DNA from: Roseovarius nitratireducens
GTDB lineage: Bacteria; Pseudomonadota; Alphaproteobacteria; Rhodobacterales; Rhodobacteraceae
Assembly (NCBI RefSeq): GCF_002925845.1
Contig: NZ_PDNI01000062.1
Coordinates: 16,604-80,603 of the forward strand
DNA length: 64,000 nucleotides
Reading direction: 5' to 3'
The notes below the pieces were generated by a model. The model ran no database searches. It saw only the letters and a program-made list of their open reading frames with translations, and was not told where the DNA came from. Shown here in pieces: positions 53,334 through 61,576 of this stretch; positions within the stretch are counted from its first letter, which is position 1, and the number at the start of each line of letters is the position of its first letter. The translations under genes were made by a program, and so were the position numbers.

Positions 53334-53776
53334 CAATCCTCTCCCCGCACCAGCGTAAAGAAATCCACCTTCGTCGCCGCCGCCTTGCCCGCCCGCTCGT
53401 CCCGCCGCGCCGCCTCGGCACGCGCCAGCGGGTCGAGCACGCCCTCGCGCACGCGCACCGCCTCACCCCCCTGCATCAGCGCGTCGATCAGCGCCGCCTG
53501 CTCGGCATGCGCCTTGCCGCGCCCCTGCACATGGCCATGCCCGACCCGGCCATCGCCCAGCCGCACCGCGCAGCGCGTCACCACCATTTCACCGAGGTTG
53601 AACGCCGCGCCCTCCGCGCCCGCGCGGCCCCGCACCATCACCGCGCCCACCTCGGGCGCGCGCAGCCGTTCATGTTCGGGCACCAGCCCCGTGGCACGCC
53701 ACAGCCGGTCCAGATCATCGGCAGGGGCGCGGGCCAGAAGCCCCATCCACGCCTTGCGCTCGGAATTTTCGCCCAT
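53333..53776 (-). CDS. phnG: carbon-phosphorus lyase complex subunit PhnG
   Basis: This 147-residue subunit starts MGENSERKAWMGLLARAPADDL. Family landmarks are PEVGAVMVRGRAGAEGAAFNLGEMVVTRCAVRLGDGRVGHGHVQGRGKAHAEQAALIDALM. It is the first gene of the leftward C-P lyase operon. ATG at 53776, preceded by AAGGTG, was chosen over an upstream GTG. Its promoter faces phnF across an operator-like inverted repeat. Confidence 0.94.
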   Translation of the reverse strand: MGENSERKAWMGLLARAPADDLDRLWRATGLVPEHERLRAPEVGAVMVRGRAGAEGAAFNLGEMVVTRCAVRLGDGRVGHGHVQGRGKAHAEQAALIDALMQGGEAVRVREGVLDPLARAEAARRDERAGKAAATKVDFFTLVRGED

Positions 53777-53792
53777 GACAGACACCTTGTGA

Positions 53793-53824
53793 ATTTGTCG
53801 AGATTCCTATACAACTAGACAAAT
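53793..53824. promoter_or_regulatory. candidate PhnF operator between phnG and phnF
   Basis: ATTTGTCGAG (53793-53802) and CTAGACAAAT (53815-53824) form a 10-bp inverted repeat with one mismatch and a 12-bp spacer containing CTATACAA. It lies 17-48 bp before the phnG start and about 56 bp before phnF. The position and symmetry fit a GntR/HutC-type dimer controlling both genes. Confidence 0.55.
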
Positions 53825-53879
53825 CATTACCTCAAACCCGGGCCGCCAACAAGCCCGCACCCCGTGAAACTTCCGTGAC

Positions 53880-54599
53880 ATGCCCAAAGACAAACCCACC
53901 GCGCTGTGGCGCAGCATCCATGACAGCCTGAGGGACGACATCGCGCAGGGCCGCTACGGCCCCGGCGCGCGTCTGCCCACCGAGGCCGCGCTCGCCGCCC
54001 GCTTCGGCGTCAACCGCCACACCGTGCGCCGCGCCCTCGCCACCCTGGCAGAGGCGGGCACGATCCGCACGCGGCGCGGCGCAGGCGCCTTCGTCACCCA
54101 CCGCCCGACCGAGTATCCGTTGGGCCGCCGCGTGCGCTTTCACGAGGCGCTGCGCGCGGCCGGCAGGCTGCCCGCAAAGGATATCCTCGCCATCGAGACC
54201 CGCACCGCCGACGCCGCCGAGGCCGCCGCCCTCGCCCTCGCCCCCGGCGCGCAGGTGCATGTCTGCGACGGCCTCTCGCAGGCCGACGGCGTGCCGGTGG
54301 CGCTCTTCCGCTCCTGCTTCCCGGCGGCGCGCCTGCCCGGCCTGCCCGAGGCGCTCGCCCGCCTGCACTCGGTCACCGCGGCACTCGCCGAGGCGGGTAT
54401 CCCCGACTATACCCGCGCCTCCACCCGCCTTACCGCGACCGCCGCCAGCCCCACACAGGCGCTGCACCTCGCCCTCGCCCCCGGCGCGCCGCTGCTGCGC
54501 ACCGTCTCGGTCAATGTCGATCCCGACGGCACCCCCATCGAATACGGGCGCACGTGGTTCGCGGGCGACCGGATGACCCTCACCGTCACCGACGACTGA
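53880..54599 (+). CDS. phnF: GntR/HutC family phosphonate regulator PhnF
   Basis: This 239-residue regulator has an N-terminal winged helix (IAQGRYGPGARLPTEAALAARFGVNRHTVRRALATLAEAGTIRTRRGAGAFV). A C-terminal UTRA ligand-binding domain follows (FRSCFPAARLPGLPEALARLHSVTAALAEAGIPDYTRASTRLTA). It is divergent from phnG and likely represses both operon and itself until a phosphonate-derived ligand binds. Length and domain order are typical. Confidence 0.93.
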   Translation: MPKDKPTALWRSIHDSLRDDIAQGRYGPGARLPTEAALAARFGVNRHTVRRALATLAEAGTIRTRRGAGAFVTHRPTEYPLGRRVRFHEALRAAGRLPAKDILAIETRTADAAEAAALALAPGAQVHVCDGLSQADGVPVALFRSCFPAARLPGLPEALARLHSVTAALAEAGIPDYTRASTRLTATAASPTQALHLALAPGAPLLRTVSVNVDPDGTPIEYGRTWFAGDRMTLTVTDD

Positions 54600-54712
54600 A
54601 AAATCCGGCCCCGCGTCATGCCCCTGTCACAGCCCCGCGTTATCAGCGTGGCATTCGACGTCCCCATACTAGGCATGATTTCAGCACGCACAGGGCGGCC
54701 CCCGTGGCCGCC

Positions 54713-54859
54713 CTATTCCTGCTCGTGGCGGTCCAGAAACTCCTCCGCCGTCAGACCCCGGAAATCCCCCAGCGCCGCGCGCAGCCGCGCATGGTCCCAG
54801 TCCCACCACGCCAGCACGATCATCCGTTCGGCCAGCTCAGACACGATCCGCGCTCCCCA
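54713..54859 (-). pseudogene. 3' remnant of phosphonate-cluster hexapeptide acetyltransferase
   Basis: Forty-eight codons before a TAG stop read ARIVSELAERMIVLAWW, then DWDHARLRAALGDFRG and LTAEEFLDRHEQE. This is the C-terminus of the xenobiotic-acetyltransferase-like protein often encoded in phn loci. The left-handed beta-helix part, about 150 residues, is gone. Homology stops near 54860, right beside two inverted copies of the dispersed element. The gene originally would have followed phnE2 in the same direction. Confidence 0.7.
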
Positions 54860-54868
54860 GGATTCATG

Positions 54869-54934
54869 CCTCCGGCGGGGGTATTTTGGCCAAGAAGAAA
54901 CACGGAACCCAGGTTCATCTTGCCAAAAATATCC
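54869..54934 (-). repeat. inverted pair of dispersed elements after phnE2
   Basis: One copy at 54869-54900 reads TCCGGCGGGGGTATTTTGGC then CAAGAAGAAA. The second at 54914-54934 contains TTCATCTTGCCAAAAATATC in opposite orientation. The two can pair as a long imperfect hairpin. A short GAACC/GGTTC repeat (54905-54916) sits between them. The pair begins 12 bases after the phnE2 stop and probably serves as its transcript end. Confidence 0.7.
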
Positions 54935-54946
54935 AAATCCGCCGCC

Positions 54947-56284
54947 TCAATGGCCACTGTCATCCGAGGCGATGAGCCGCCGCCGCAACCAGCCCGAGAC
55001 GGTATCCATCACCATCACCATGATGAGAATGAGCACGATGTAATAGCTCACCTCTTCCCAGTCCTTTTGCGTGATCATCGCCTGCGTCAGCAACAGCCCG
55101 ATCCCGCCGCCGGTGATCGCGCCGATGATGGTGGCGCTGCGGGTGTTCGATTCGAGGTAATAGAGAAGCTGGCTCAGCAGCACCGGCGTGATCTGCGGGA
55201 TGACGCCGAAACGGTAGCGCTGCAGCGGCTTCGCGCCCGTCGATTGCACCCCCTCGATCTCGCGCTTGTCGACGTTCTCCAGCGCCTCGGAAAACAGCTT
55301 GCCAAAGGTGCCGGTATCGGTGAGCAGGATCGCCAGCGCCCCGGTCAGCGGCCCGGGACCGAAGGCGCGCGCGAGAATGATCGTCCAAATCAGCGCATCG
55401 ACCCCGCGTACGAAATCGAACACCCGCCGCACGCCCATCCGCACCGCCATCAGCGGCGAGAAGTTGCGCGCCGCGGCAAAGGCCAGCGGCAGCGCCACGA
55501 TCCCCGCCCCCATGGTGCCGAGAAAGGCCATCAGGACGGTCTCGAAGATCGCCCACATCACGTCCTTGTGCTGCCACATCCGGTTGTTCCAGATGTCGTG
55601 GGTGATGGCGGCGATGTTGCTCTTGCCCTCGACCACCCGCTCGCCGGAGAAGGCCAGCCCCGCCAACTCGCCAAAGCTCTTACCGTAGAAGGGGCTGTCC
55701 AGCGTGAACCAGAACAGCTCCCAACCGAAATGATAGCGCATCACCTCGGTGCGCGCGCGTGTCAGCGTCACCCGCCCGCCCTCGGTGGTGATGTCCACGC
55801 GGCTATTGCTCGCGCTGATCCAGTCGGGCACCGACTCAGTGGGCAGGTCGAGCACCACGCCTTTGCTGCGCGACACCTCCGCCGCGATCACGCCATAGCC
55901 CGGCACGTCATAGCGCATCGTGTTGCCGTCGATCACCACCTCGTGGCCGTGTCTGAGGCCCACGCGCGTGCGGTCCTCGCTCTCCAGCGTCACCCAGTCG
56001 GGGCTTGTGCCTTCCGGCCATGTGCCCTTGTTCTCGCCCTCCACCGCGATGGTCACACCGCCCATCCGGTTGTCGCGCGTCACATGCGTCTTGTAGCTAT
56101 AGCTGTCGGCCACAAGGATGCGCGCGTTGTCCATCCGCGCGCGCTCGGCCAGCCCGGGGATGTCGAAGGCAAAGAAGATATAGACGAAATAGGCGAGGAT
56201 CACCGCCGGGAGACCAAAGGCCATCCACCGCTTGCGCCGAAAGAAACCGGAGGCGTCGAACCCTGCCTCGCTTGCCACGGTCAT
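54947..56284 (-). CDS. phnE: phosphonate ABC transporter permease PhnE2 (long form)
   Basis: This 445-residue permease has one N-terminal helix (WMAFGLPAVILAYFVYIFFAFDI), about 190 periplasmic residues, then a BPD permease domain with an EAA-like loop (VQSTGAKPLQRYRFGVIPQITPVLLSQLLYYLESNTRSATIIGAITGGGIG). Normal PhnE proteins are about 260-290 residues; the long periplasmic part is typical for the second permease in alphaproteobacterial phn loci. The ATG at 56284 has GGGGGG at good spacing; a GTG two codons earlier overlaps the phnE stop. Confidence 0.93.
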   Translation of the reverse strand: MTVASEAGFDASGFFRRKRWMAFGLPAVILAYFVYIFFAFDIPGLAERARMDNARILVADSYSYKTHVTRDNRMGGVTIAVEGENKGTWPEGTSPDWVTLESEDRTRVGLRHGHEVVIDGNTMRYDVPGYGVIAAEVSRSKGVVLDLPTESVPDWISASNSRVDITTEGGRVTLTRARTEVMRYHFGWELFWFTLDSPFYGKSFGELAGLAFSGERVVEGKSNIAAITHDIWNNRMWQHKDVMWAIFETVLMAFLGTMGAGIVALPLAFAAARNFSPLMAVRMGVRRVFDFVRGVDALIWTIILARAFGPGPLTGALAILLTDTGTFGKLFSEALENVDKREIEGVQSTGAKPLQRYRFGVIPQITPVLLSQLLYYLESNTRSATIIGAITGGGIGLLLTQAMITQKDWEEVSYYIVLILIMVMVMDTVSGWLRRRLIASDDSGH

Positions 56285-56286
56285 GG

Positions 56287-57159
56287 TCACGCCCCCCCGA
56301 TCAGCTTGTTGCGATAGCGGCTCGATACCTGGTCGAAGAACACGATCGTGCCGAACAGCAGTAGGAAGATCGCCGCCACCTCGTCATAGCGCCCCTGCCC
56401 CCAGCTAAACGCGTTCTTGAGGTCATAGCCGATCCCGCCCGAGCCCACGAAACCGAGGATCGCCGAGGCGCGGATGTTGATCTCGAAGCGCAAGAGCGCA
56501 TAGCTCAGGTAATTCGGCGCCACCTGCGGGATCACGCCCAGCCACATGCGCTGCCCCCATGTGGCACCGACAGAATGCAGCCCCTCCACCGGCTTCAGCG
56601 AGGCATTCTCGTTCACCTCGGAAAACAGCTTGCCCAGCGCGCCCACCGTGTGCAGCGCGATGGCGATCATCGCGGGCACCGGCCCGCCACCGAGGATGAA
56701 GATCAGCACCAGCGCGATCACGATCTCGGGCACCGCGCGCAGGATGTCCATCACCCGGCGAAACAGCCCCACCAGCCGCGGCCATTTCGCCAAGCCGCGT
56801 GTGGCCAGCAGCGAAATCACCACCGCCCCCATCGCGCCCAAGAGCGTCGCGGCCGCCGCGATATTGATCGTCTCGATCAGCGAGGGCAGGAATGTCCACA
56901 TCAGCCCCGGCAGGTTGGCGATCTTCTGCCCCGCCTCCTTCAGCACCTCGCCGGGGAACTGAAAGACATTGCCGATCCCGTCCCAGAACCCGCCCGCATT
57001 GCGCGCGTCGGCCACCCGAAAGCCCGAGACCATCAGCGCGATGAACACGATCAGCATCACCGAGCCATAGGCACGCTTGCGCCGCGTCATCGCCATGTAG
57101 GCGCCCTGCACATCCGCCACCCGCGCCGCGCCCGCCTGTCCTGCCGTCAGATCGCTCAT
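56287..57159 (-). CDS. phnE: phosphonate ABC transporter permease PhnE
   Basis: This 290-residue inner-membrane permease has a BPD_transp_1 domain with the EAA loop EGLHSVGATWGQRMWLGVIPQVAPNYLSYALLRFEINIRASAILGFVGSGGIGYDL. The first helix is RRKRAYGSVMLIVFIALMVSGFRV. With PhnE2 it forms the membrane channel for phosphonates bound by PhnD. A strong hairpin lies between phnD and this gene, so it is likely made at lower levels than the binding protein. Confidence 0.95.
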   Translation of the reverse strand: MSDLTAGQAGAARVADVQGAYMAMTRRKRAYGSVMLIVFIALMVSGFRVADARNAGGFWDGIGNVFQFPGEVLKEAGQKIANLPGLMWTFLPSLIETINIAAAATLLGAMGAVVISLLATRGLAKWPRLVGLFRRVMDILRAVPEIVIALVLIFILGGGPVPAMIAIALHTVGALGKLFSEVNENASLKPVEGLHSVGATWGQRMWLGVIPQVAPNYLSYALLRFEINIRASAILGFVGSGGIGYDLKNAFSWGQGRYDEVAAIFLLLFGTIVFFDQVSSRYRNKLIGGA

Positions 57160-57181
57160 GCCCTGCCCCCGTCACATGCGA

Positions 57182-57208
57182 CCGGGCCCGCGCGCATGGC
57201 GGACCCGG
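57182..57208 (-). terminator. intercistronic hairpin between phnD and phnE
   Basis: CCGGGCCCGC and GCGGACCCGG pair over 10 positions with one mismatch and a 7-base loop. No T-tract follows. The placement fits an mRNA-stabilising hairpin that raises binding protein over permease expression. Confidence 0.6.
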
Positions 57209-57229
57209 ACCGGTGTCAGCCCAACGGGC

Positions 57230-58132
57230 TCACATCTTGGATTTGCGCGCCTCGATGATCGAGATATAGGCGTCGTGGTTGATCGGCTGGAAGCCCAGCG
57301 CCTCGCCGGCCATGAAGTTATAGGCGCAATCGGCGTCCATGTAGGGCAGCGACGCGGTCAGCGTGGTGATGTCCAGCTTGACGCGCTCCGGCAGCTCCTT
57401 GCGCAGCACGATGGGGCCTTCGGGGATCGGCTTCGACTTCCAGATTTCCACCATCTGGTTCATGTCCACGAGGCCCGCATCGCTGGCCTTGCGCAGCGCA
57501 CCCGAGTTATAGCCGTCTTCCCATGCGCCCATGCCATCGGCCCAGGTCACACCGGCATCCACATCGCCATTGGCCACCGCGACGATGGTCTGCTCATGGC
57601 CGCCCACGAACTTGACCTCACCGAAATAATCGCCCGATTCCATGCTGGCGCCTGTTGCGACAGGGATCTCGATCGACGGGATCAGGTAGCCAGAGGTGGA
57701 GTTGGGGTCGCCAAAGGCAAAGACCTTGCCCTTCATGTCGTCGAGCGAGGTGATGCCGCTGTCCTTGCGGGCAAAGCCCACCGAGTAATAGCCATAGGAC
57801 TTGTCCACGTTGGTCTTGACCATGACCGGCTCGACGGCGTCCGGGTCGGTCAGATAGGTCTTGGCATAGGCCGACGCGCCCAGCCACGCCATGTCGATGG
57901 TCCCGCCCAGCAGGCCCTGGATCACGCCGTCGTAATCGGCGGGCGTGAACAGCTTCACCGGCACGCCAAGCAGGTCTTCGGCCTTGGCGCGGTAGCACTC
58001 GTTCGAGGTCATGCGGTCCTGCGCGTTCTCGCCGCCCAGCACGCCGATGCGGAATTCCTCGATCTTGTCCTGCGCCAGCGCGGGGCTGACGAGGGCGGTG
58101 GTGGCCACGATGGCGGCAAACAGTTTGGTCAT
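57230..58132 (-). CDS. phnD: phosphonate ABC transporter substrate-binding protein PhnD
   Basis: This 300-residue periplasmic protein has a signal peptide (MTKLFAAIVATTALVSPALAQ). The PhnD/SsuA-like core includes FRIGVLGGENAQDRM, GGTIDMAWLGASAYAK, FGDPNSTSGYLIPSIE and VANGDVDAGVTWADGM. It captures phosphonates for PhnE/PhnC. The start at 58132 was chosen for the signal peptide; a longer frame upstream is not coding. Hairpins flank the gene on both sides. Confidence 0.96.
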   Translation of the reverse strand: MTKLFAAIVATTALVSPALAQDKIEEFRIGVLGGENAQDRMTSNECYRAKAEDLLGVPVKLFTPADYDGVIQGLLGGTIDMAWLGASAYAKTYLTDPDAVEPVMVKTNVDKSYGYYSVGFARKDSGITSLDDMKGKVFAFGDPNSTSGYLIPSIEIPVATGASMESGDYFGEVKFVGGHEQTIVAVANGDVDAGVTWADGMGAWEDGYNSGALRKASDAGLVDMNQMVEIWKSKPIPEGPIVLRKELPERVKLDITTLTASLPYMDADCAYNFMAGEALGFQPINHDAYISIIEARKSKM

Positions 58133-58156
58133 GTCTCTCTCTCCGGTTTGGTGTAC

Positions 58157-58179
58157 GGCCCGCCACCCCCCGGCGGGCC
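58157..58179 (-). terminator. intercistronic hairpin between phnC and phnD
   Basis: A perfect 8-bp stem GGCCCGCC/GGCGGGCC with a 7-base C-rich loop lies between the phnC stop and phnD. It may protect the phnD transcript 5' end or limit phnC coupling. Confidence 0.6.
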
Positions 58180-58188
58180 AGGGGGGCG

Positions 58189-59013
58189 TCAGACCGCGGC
58201 CTCGGCCTCGCGCAGCGCGCGCGCCGCTCCACGGTCCAGCGTTTCGATGGCGGTCGATGTGGCGTCCTCGGTGAAACCCGCACTGGCGCCGTAGATGTCG
58301 CGCGCCACGCCGGTGGTGAGCTGTTCGGGCGTGCCGTCGAACACCACCCGGCCCGCCAGCATCCCGATCACCCGGTCGCAATAGCGCCGCGCGGTATCGA
58401 GCGTGTGCAGGTTGGCGATCACCATGCGACCGTCCTCCTCGTGAATCCGCCGCAGCGCGTCCATCACGATCTGCGCGTTCATCGGGTCGAGGCTGGCGAT
58501 GGGCTCGTCGGCGAGGATGATTTTCGGGTCCTGCATCAGCGCGCGGGCGATCGCCACCCGCTGCTGCTGCCCGCCGCTCAGCGCCTCGGCGCGTTTCGGC
58601 GCATGTTCGGCGATGCCGAGCCGGTCGAGAATGCCGATGGCGCGGTGAATGTCGGCCTCGGGATAGAGGTTGAACATCGTCGCCAGCGTCGAGCGACGGT
58701 TGAGCGTGCCGTGCAGCACGTTGCTGACCACGTCCATCCGCGGCACGAGGTTGAACTGCTGAAAGATCATCGCGCAGTGCGACTGCCAGGCGCGCTTGTC
58801 GGCACCGCGCAGCGCCGTCACGTCCCGCCCCTCGACGACGATCTTGCCCGACGAGGCATCGGTCAGCCGGTTCAGCATCCGCAGGAACGTGGATTTTCCC
58901 GCCCCCGAGCGGCCGATGATCCCGATCATCGCGGGCCGCTCCACCGACAGGCTCACCGCGTCCACCGCCGTGTTCGGGCCGAATCTTTTGGTCAGCGCGT
59001 CAATTGTCAGCAC
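58189..59013 (-). CDS. phnC: phosphonate ABC transporter ATP-binding protein PhnC
   Basis: This 274-residue ATPase has Walker [18 protein letters not shown], signature [17 protein letters not shown] and Walker [15 protein letters not shown]. PhnC powers phosphonate import through PhnE. It starts with GTG at 59013 after GGGGGTG at good spacing. It heads the leftward phnC-D-E-E2 operon and is divergent from a TetR regulator; direct repeats lie in the shared promoter region. Confidence 0.95.
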   Translation of the reverse strand: MLTIDALTKRFGPNTAVDAVSLSVERPAMIGIIGRSGAGKSTFLRMLNRLTDASSGKIVVEGRDVTALRGADKRAWQSHCAMIFQQFNLVPRMDVVSNVLHGTLNRRSTLATMFNLYPEADIHRAIGILDRLGIAEHAPKRAEALSGGQQQRVAIARALMQDPKIILADEPIASLDPMNAQIVMDALRRIHEEDGRMVIANLHTLDTARRYCDRVIGMLAGRVVFDGTPEQLTTGVARDIYGASAGFTEDATSTAIETLDRGAARALREAEAAV

Positions 59014-59062
59014 GTGTCACCCCCAAGGTTTCTGCGCGCTCTCTAGGCGCGCCATGCGAAAA

Positions 59063-59092
59063 CGGTGCAACACCGGTGCAAAGCTTTCGTGA
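59063..59092 (-). promoter_or_regulatory. 11-bp-period repeats upstream of phnC
   Basis: CGGTGCAA occurs twice at an exact 11-bp step (59063-59070 and 59074-59081). On the minus strand a preceding GTGTCACGAAA unit keeps the same step. PhoB boxes have an 11-bp period and CTGTCAT-type half-sites, and the first unit resembles one. The match is weak, so this is a candidate only. Confidence 0.3.
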
Positions 59093-59162
59093 CACCGGCA
59101 CGCGCGGGACGTGACCATCTGGCCCCTTGCCGCGTGCCTGCCCACCGCTTAAGCAAAAAGGC

Positions 59163-59705
59163 ATGACCGCCGCGCGCCGCCCCCGCCTCACGCCCGACGA
59201 CTGGCTCACCGCCGGGCTCGATGCCCTGTCAGAGAGCGGCCCCAGGGCCCTCGGGGCCGAGCCGCTGGCGCGCCGCCTTGGCACCACCAAAGGCTCGTTC
59301 TACTGGCATTTCGCGGATGTCCCTGCCTATTCAGGGGCGTTGCTCGCTCTTTGGCAGGCGGCGGCCAAGGCCGCGCTCGACACCCCCGACGACGATCCCG
59401 CCGCCACCCGTCTGCGCGCGGCAGCACAGGCCATCGCCGCACCCGATCCGGCTGCCACGCAGGCCGCCGAACCGGCGATCCGCGCCTGGGCCGCCACCGA
59501 ACCGCAGGCCGCGCAGGCCGTGGCCGCGACCGATGCCCGCCGCCTCGATCACCTCGGCGCGGCGCTCTCTGCCTGCGGCATCGCCAACCCGGACATGGCG
59601 CGCATCATCCTCGGCGCGGCCATCGGGATGCAGGCGCTCGGCGCACCGGACGCCAACCGCGATGCCATCGGCTCGCTGGTCGATCTCGTGCTGGCTCTGA
59701 GGTGA
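59163..59705 (+). CDS. TetR/AcrR family transcriptional regulator
   Basis: This 180-residue regulator has an N-terminal HTH (DDWLTAGLDALSESGPRALGAEPLARRLGTTKGSFYWHFADV) with the family signature GSFYWHF. The C-terminal ligand domain is alanine-rich and shorter than many relatives. It is divergent from phnC with about 150 bp between starts, but control of the phn genes is not implied by its family. The META-domain gene follows 5 bp after its stop. Confidence 0.88.
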   Translation: MTAARRPRLTPDDWLTAGLDALSESGPRALGAEPLARRLGTTKGSFYWHFADVPAYSGALLALWQAAAKAALDTPDDDPAATRLRAAAQAIAAPDPAATQAAEPAIRAWAATEPQAAQAVAATDARRLDHLGAALSACGIANPDMARIILGAAIGMQALGAPDANRDAIGSLVDLVLALR

Positions 59706-59710
59706 TCGCG

Positions 59711-60100
59711 ATGCGCATCGCGCTCCTGATCATCGCCATGTCGCTCCTTGGATACTGCAAGGACGAGACGGTGTCGGGCCACGGCGGGCAGGACACGACA
59801 TGGACGCTGCGCAGCATCGACGGCACGCCCTTTGCCGCCCGCGCCACGCTCACCTTCCCCGAAGAGGGCACGCTCGCCGGCGAGGCCCCGTGCAACCGCT
59901 ACTCGGGGCAACAGAGCGTGCCCTACCCGTGGTTCTCTGCCGAGCGCATCACCTCGACAAGGCGCGCCTGCCCCGATCTCGAGGCCGAGACCCGCTACTT
60001 GCGCGCGCTCGAGAACATGACGCTGGCCGAGATCGCGGGCGACACACTGATCCTTTCGAACGACGAGGGCCGCGAGATGGTGTTCCGCGCGGCGCAATAG
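59711..60100 (+). CDS. META domain protein, secreted
   Basis: This 129-residue protein has a hydrophobic leader (MRIALLIIAMSLLGYCKDE) that may be a lipoprotein signal, although Gly-Tyr before Cys is unusual for a lipobox. The body is one META/HslJ-like domain (TTWTLRSIDGTPFAARATLTFPEEGTLAGEAPCNRYSG; LILSNDEGREMVF). Such proteins are linked to envelope stress and heat or antibiotic tolerance. It is likely co-transcribed with the TetR gene. Confidence 0.8.
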   Translation: MRIALLIIAMSLLGYCKDETVSGHGGQDTTWTLRSIDGTPFAARATLTFPEEGTLAGEAPCNRYSGQQSVPYPWFSAERITSTRRACPDLEAETRYLRALENMTLAEIAGDTLILSNDEGREMVFRAAQ

Positions 60101-60138
60101 GGGCGGGCGCGCGCTGAGCCGGGCCAAACGCCCCCACC

Positions 60139-60152
60139 TTGATCGCGATCAA
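60139..60152. promoter_or_regulatory. FNR/FnrL box upstream of uspA
   Basis: The sequence TTGAT CGCG ATCAA is a perfect FNR-family palindrome 91 bp before the universal stress protein start. It suggests induction at low oxygen. Confidence 0.75.
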
Positions 60153-60243
60153 TGCCACCGCCCCCCGGACAGGCTAGGCTCTCCCCGCAAGGAGTCGCGC
60201 ATCACACGCCCGGCCCCGCACCACAAACGGGAGGGAACCAGCC

Positions 60244-60774
60244 ATGAAGACCCATATCCTCGTCGCGACCGACGGATCGGACACCGCGAACAAGGCCATC
60301 GACCTCGCTGCCGAACTCGCGGCCAAATTCGACGTGCCGCTCACCGTCGGCCACGTCCTGCAATTCGGCCGCCCCTCGCGCGAACTCGCCCGCATGGCCG
60401 AGGTCGAGCATATCGTGGAATCGGTCCAGAAGACCCAGCAGGTCGATTTCAACATCCTCAGCGGCGCGGGCGGCGGCGATCTCTTCGCCACCTCGCGACC
60501 GTCCTCGGACATGGTGCGCGTGATCACCCTCATGGGCGACGAGATCGTCAACCGCGCCGCCGACCGCGCCCGCGCTGCGGGGGCCAAGCAGGTCGACACC
60601 CTGACCGCCGATGATGACCCCGCCGACGGCATCCTCGACATGGCCGAAAAGGCCGGGGCCGACATGATCGTCATGGGGCATCGCGGACTCGGGCGCGTCC
60701 GCTCGCTGCTCGCGGGAAGCGTCGCGCAGAAGGTCAACAACCACGCCGAATGCACCGTCGTCACGGTTCGCTGA
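60244..60774 (+). CDS. universal stress protein (UspA family)
   Basis: This 176-residue protein has the Usp start HILVATDGSDTANKAIDLAAELAAKF and the ATP-binding motif GHRGLGRVRSLLAGSVAQKVNNHAECTVVTV at its end. It is about 30 residues longer than typical small Usp proteins because of a central Gly-Ser-rich insertion (FNILSGAGGGDLFATSRPSSDM). A perfect FNR box lies upstream. Usp proteins bind ATP and aid survival in stress. A terminator hairpin follows 2 bp after its stop. Confidence 0.92.
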   Translation: MKTHILVATDGSDTANKAIDLAAELAAKFDVPLTVGHVLQFGRPSRELARMAEVEHIVESVQKTQQVDFNILSGAGGGDLFATSRPSSDMVRVITLMGDEIVNRAADRARAAGAKQVDTLTADDDPADGILDMAEKAGADMIVMGHRGLGRVRSLLAGSVAQKVNNHAECTVVTVR

Positions 60775-60776
60775 GC

Positions 60777-60835
60777 GGGGCACCGCACGGTGCCCCTTTG
60801 AACCTTGCGGTTCGTCGCCTGAACCTACAGGTTCA
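60777..60835. terminator. bidirectional terminator between uspA and recO
   Basis: GGGGCACCG/CGGTGCCCC (60777-60796) followed by TTT terminates uspA. Two further small hairpins with the same arm, GAACC/GGTTC, lie at 60800-60813 and 60820-60835, the last overlapping the recO stop. They probably end recO transcripts from the other side. Confidence 0.75.
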
Positions 60836-61567
60836 CCCCGCGCCCGCCCGCGCCGTCACCAGCTCGACCAGCCGCGAGCGGGCATCGGGCAATGGCTTGT
60901 CGCCGAGGTGCGGCGCGAGGTGATGGCGCAGGAAATGTCCCGTCACATCAAGGCCTTGCACGATTTCTGTGTCGGGCGCGGGGCCGTCTCCCAGCAGGCA
61001 GGGCGGCAGCGGCAGCAAACGGTCGGCCCAGTCCCCCGCCCCCGCCCGCGACACCGCGCGCCCGGTCTTTGGAGATATGTAGCTGAGATCATTGGCTTTT
61101 TCTCCCATCACCGCACAGCGCCGAAGGTCAAGACCAAAGCCCATTTCCTCCAGAAGCGCCATCTCCCAGTTGAGATAGGCCAGCGGCCATATGTCAGGCT
61201 GATCCAGAAAATCAAGTAAAATCAGGGTTTTACGGTACAATTTTCCATGCGCCTCGCGCTCGGGCAGGGTAAAGCGCAACAGCGCGCAGACCGCGTTCAG
61301 CCCGGCCAGCGCGAGCCGATCCCCCATCACCCAAGCTCTTGATTTCAAAGGCTCAACCCGAAACGTCCCGAGGTGATCCTCAAGCCGCGCGCGCCATTCC
61401 ACGTCCACTTGCGCGCCGGTTTGCAGCACCGGCGCCATCCTGCGCGACGCCCCGCCCCGCACCACGCCCGCGTGCCGCCCATGCTCCGGCGTGAATACTT
61501 CAATGATAACAGAGGTTTCCCCGTGGTGTCGGCTACCCAGCAATATGCCCTGATCGCGCCACTCCAT
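60833..61567 (-). CDS. recO: DNA repair protein RecO
   Basis: This 244-residue protein has the N-terminal OB-fold ([51 protein letters not shown]) and a helical C-terminal part ([34 protein letters not shown]). The four zinc-binding cysteines seen in some RecO proteins are not complete. RecO loads RecA on gapped DNA with RecR. It is the last gene of the lepB-rnc-era-DUF1491-recO run. Confidence 0.94.
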   Translation of the reverse strand: MEWRDQGILLGSRHHGETSVIIEVFTPEHGRHAGVVRGGASRRMAPVLQTGAQVDVEWRARLEDHLGTFRVEPLKSRAWVMGDRLALAGLNAVCALLRFTLPEREAHGKLYRKTLILLDFLDQPDIWPLAYLNWEMALLEEMGFGLDLRRCAVMGEKANDLSYISPKTGRAVSRAGAGDWADRLLPLPPCLLGDGPAPDTEIVQGLDVTGHFLRHHLAPHLGDKPLPDARSRLVELVTARAGAG

Positions 61568-61576
61568 GGTCGGATG

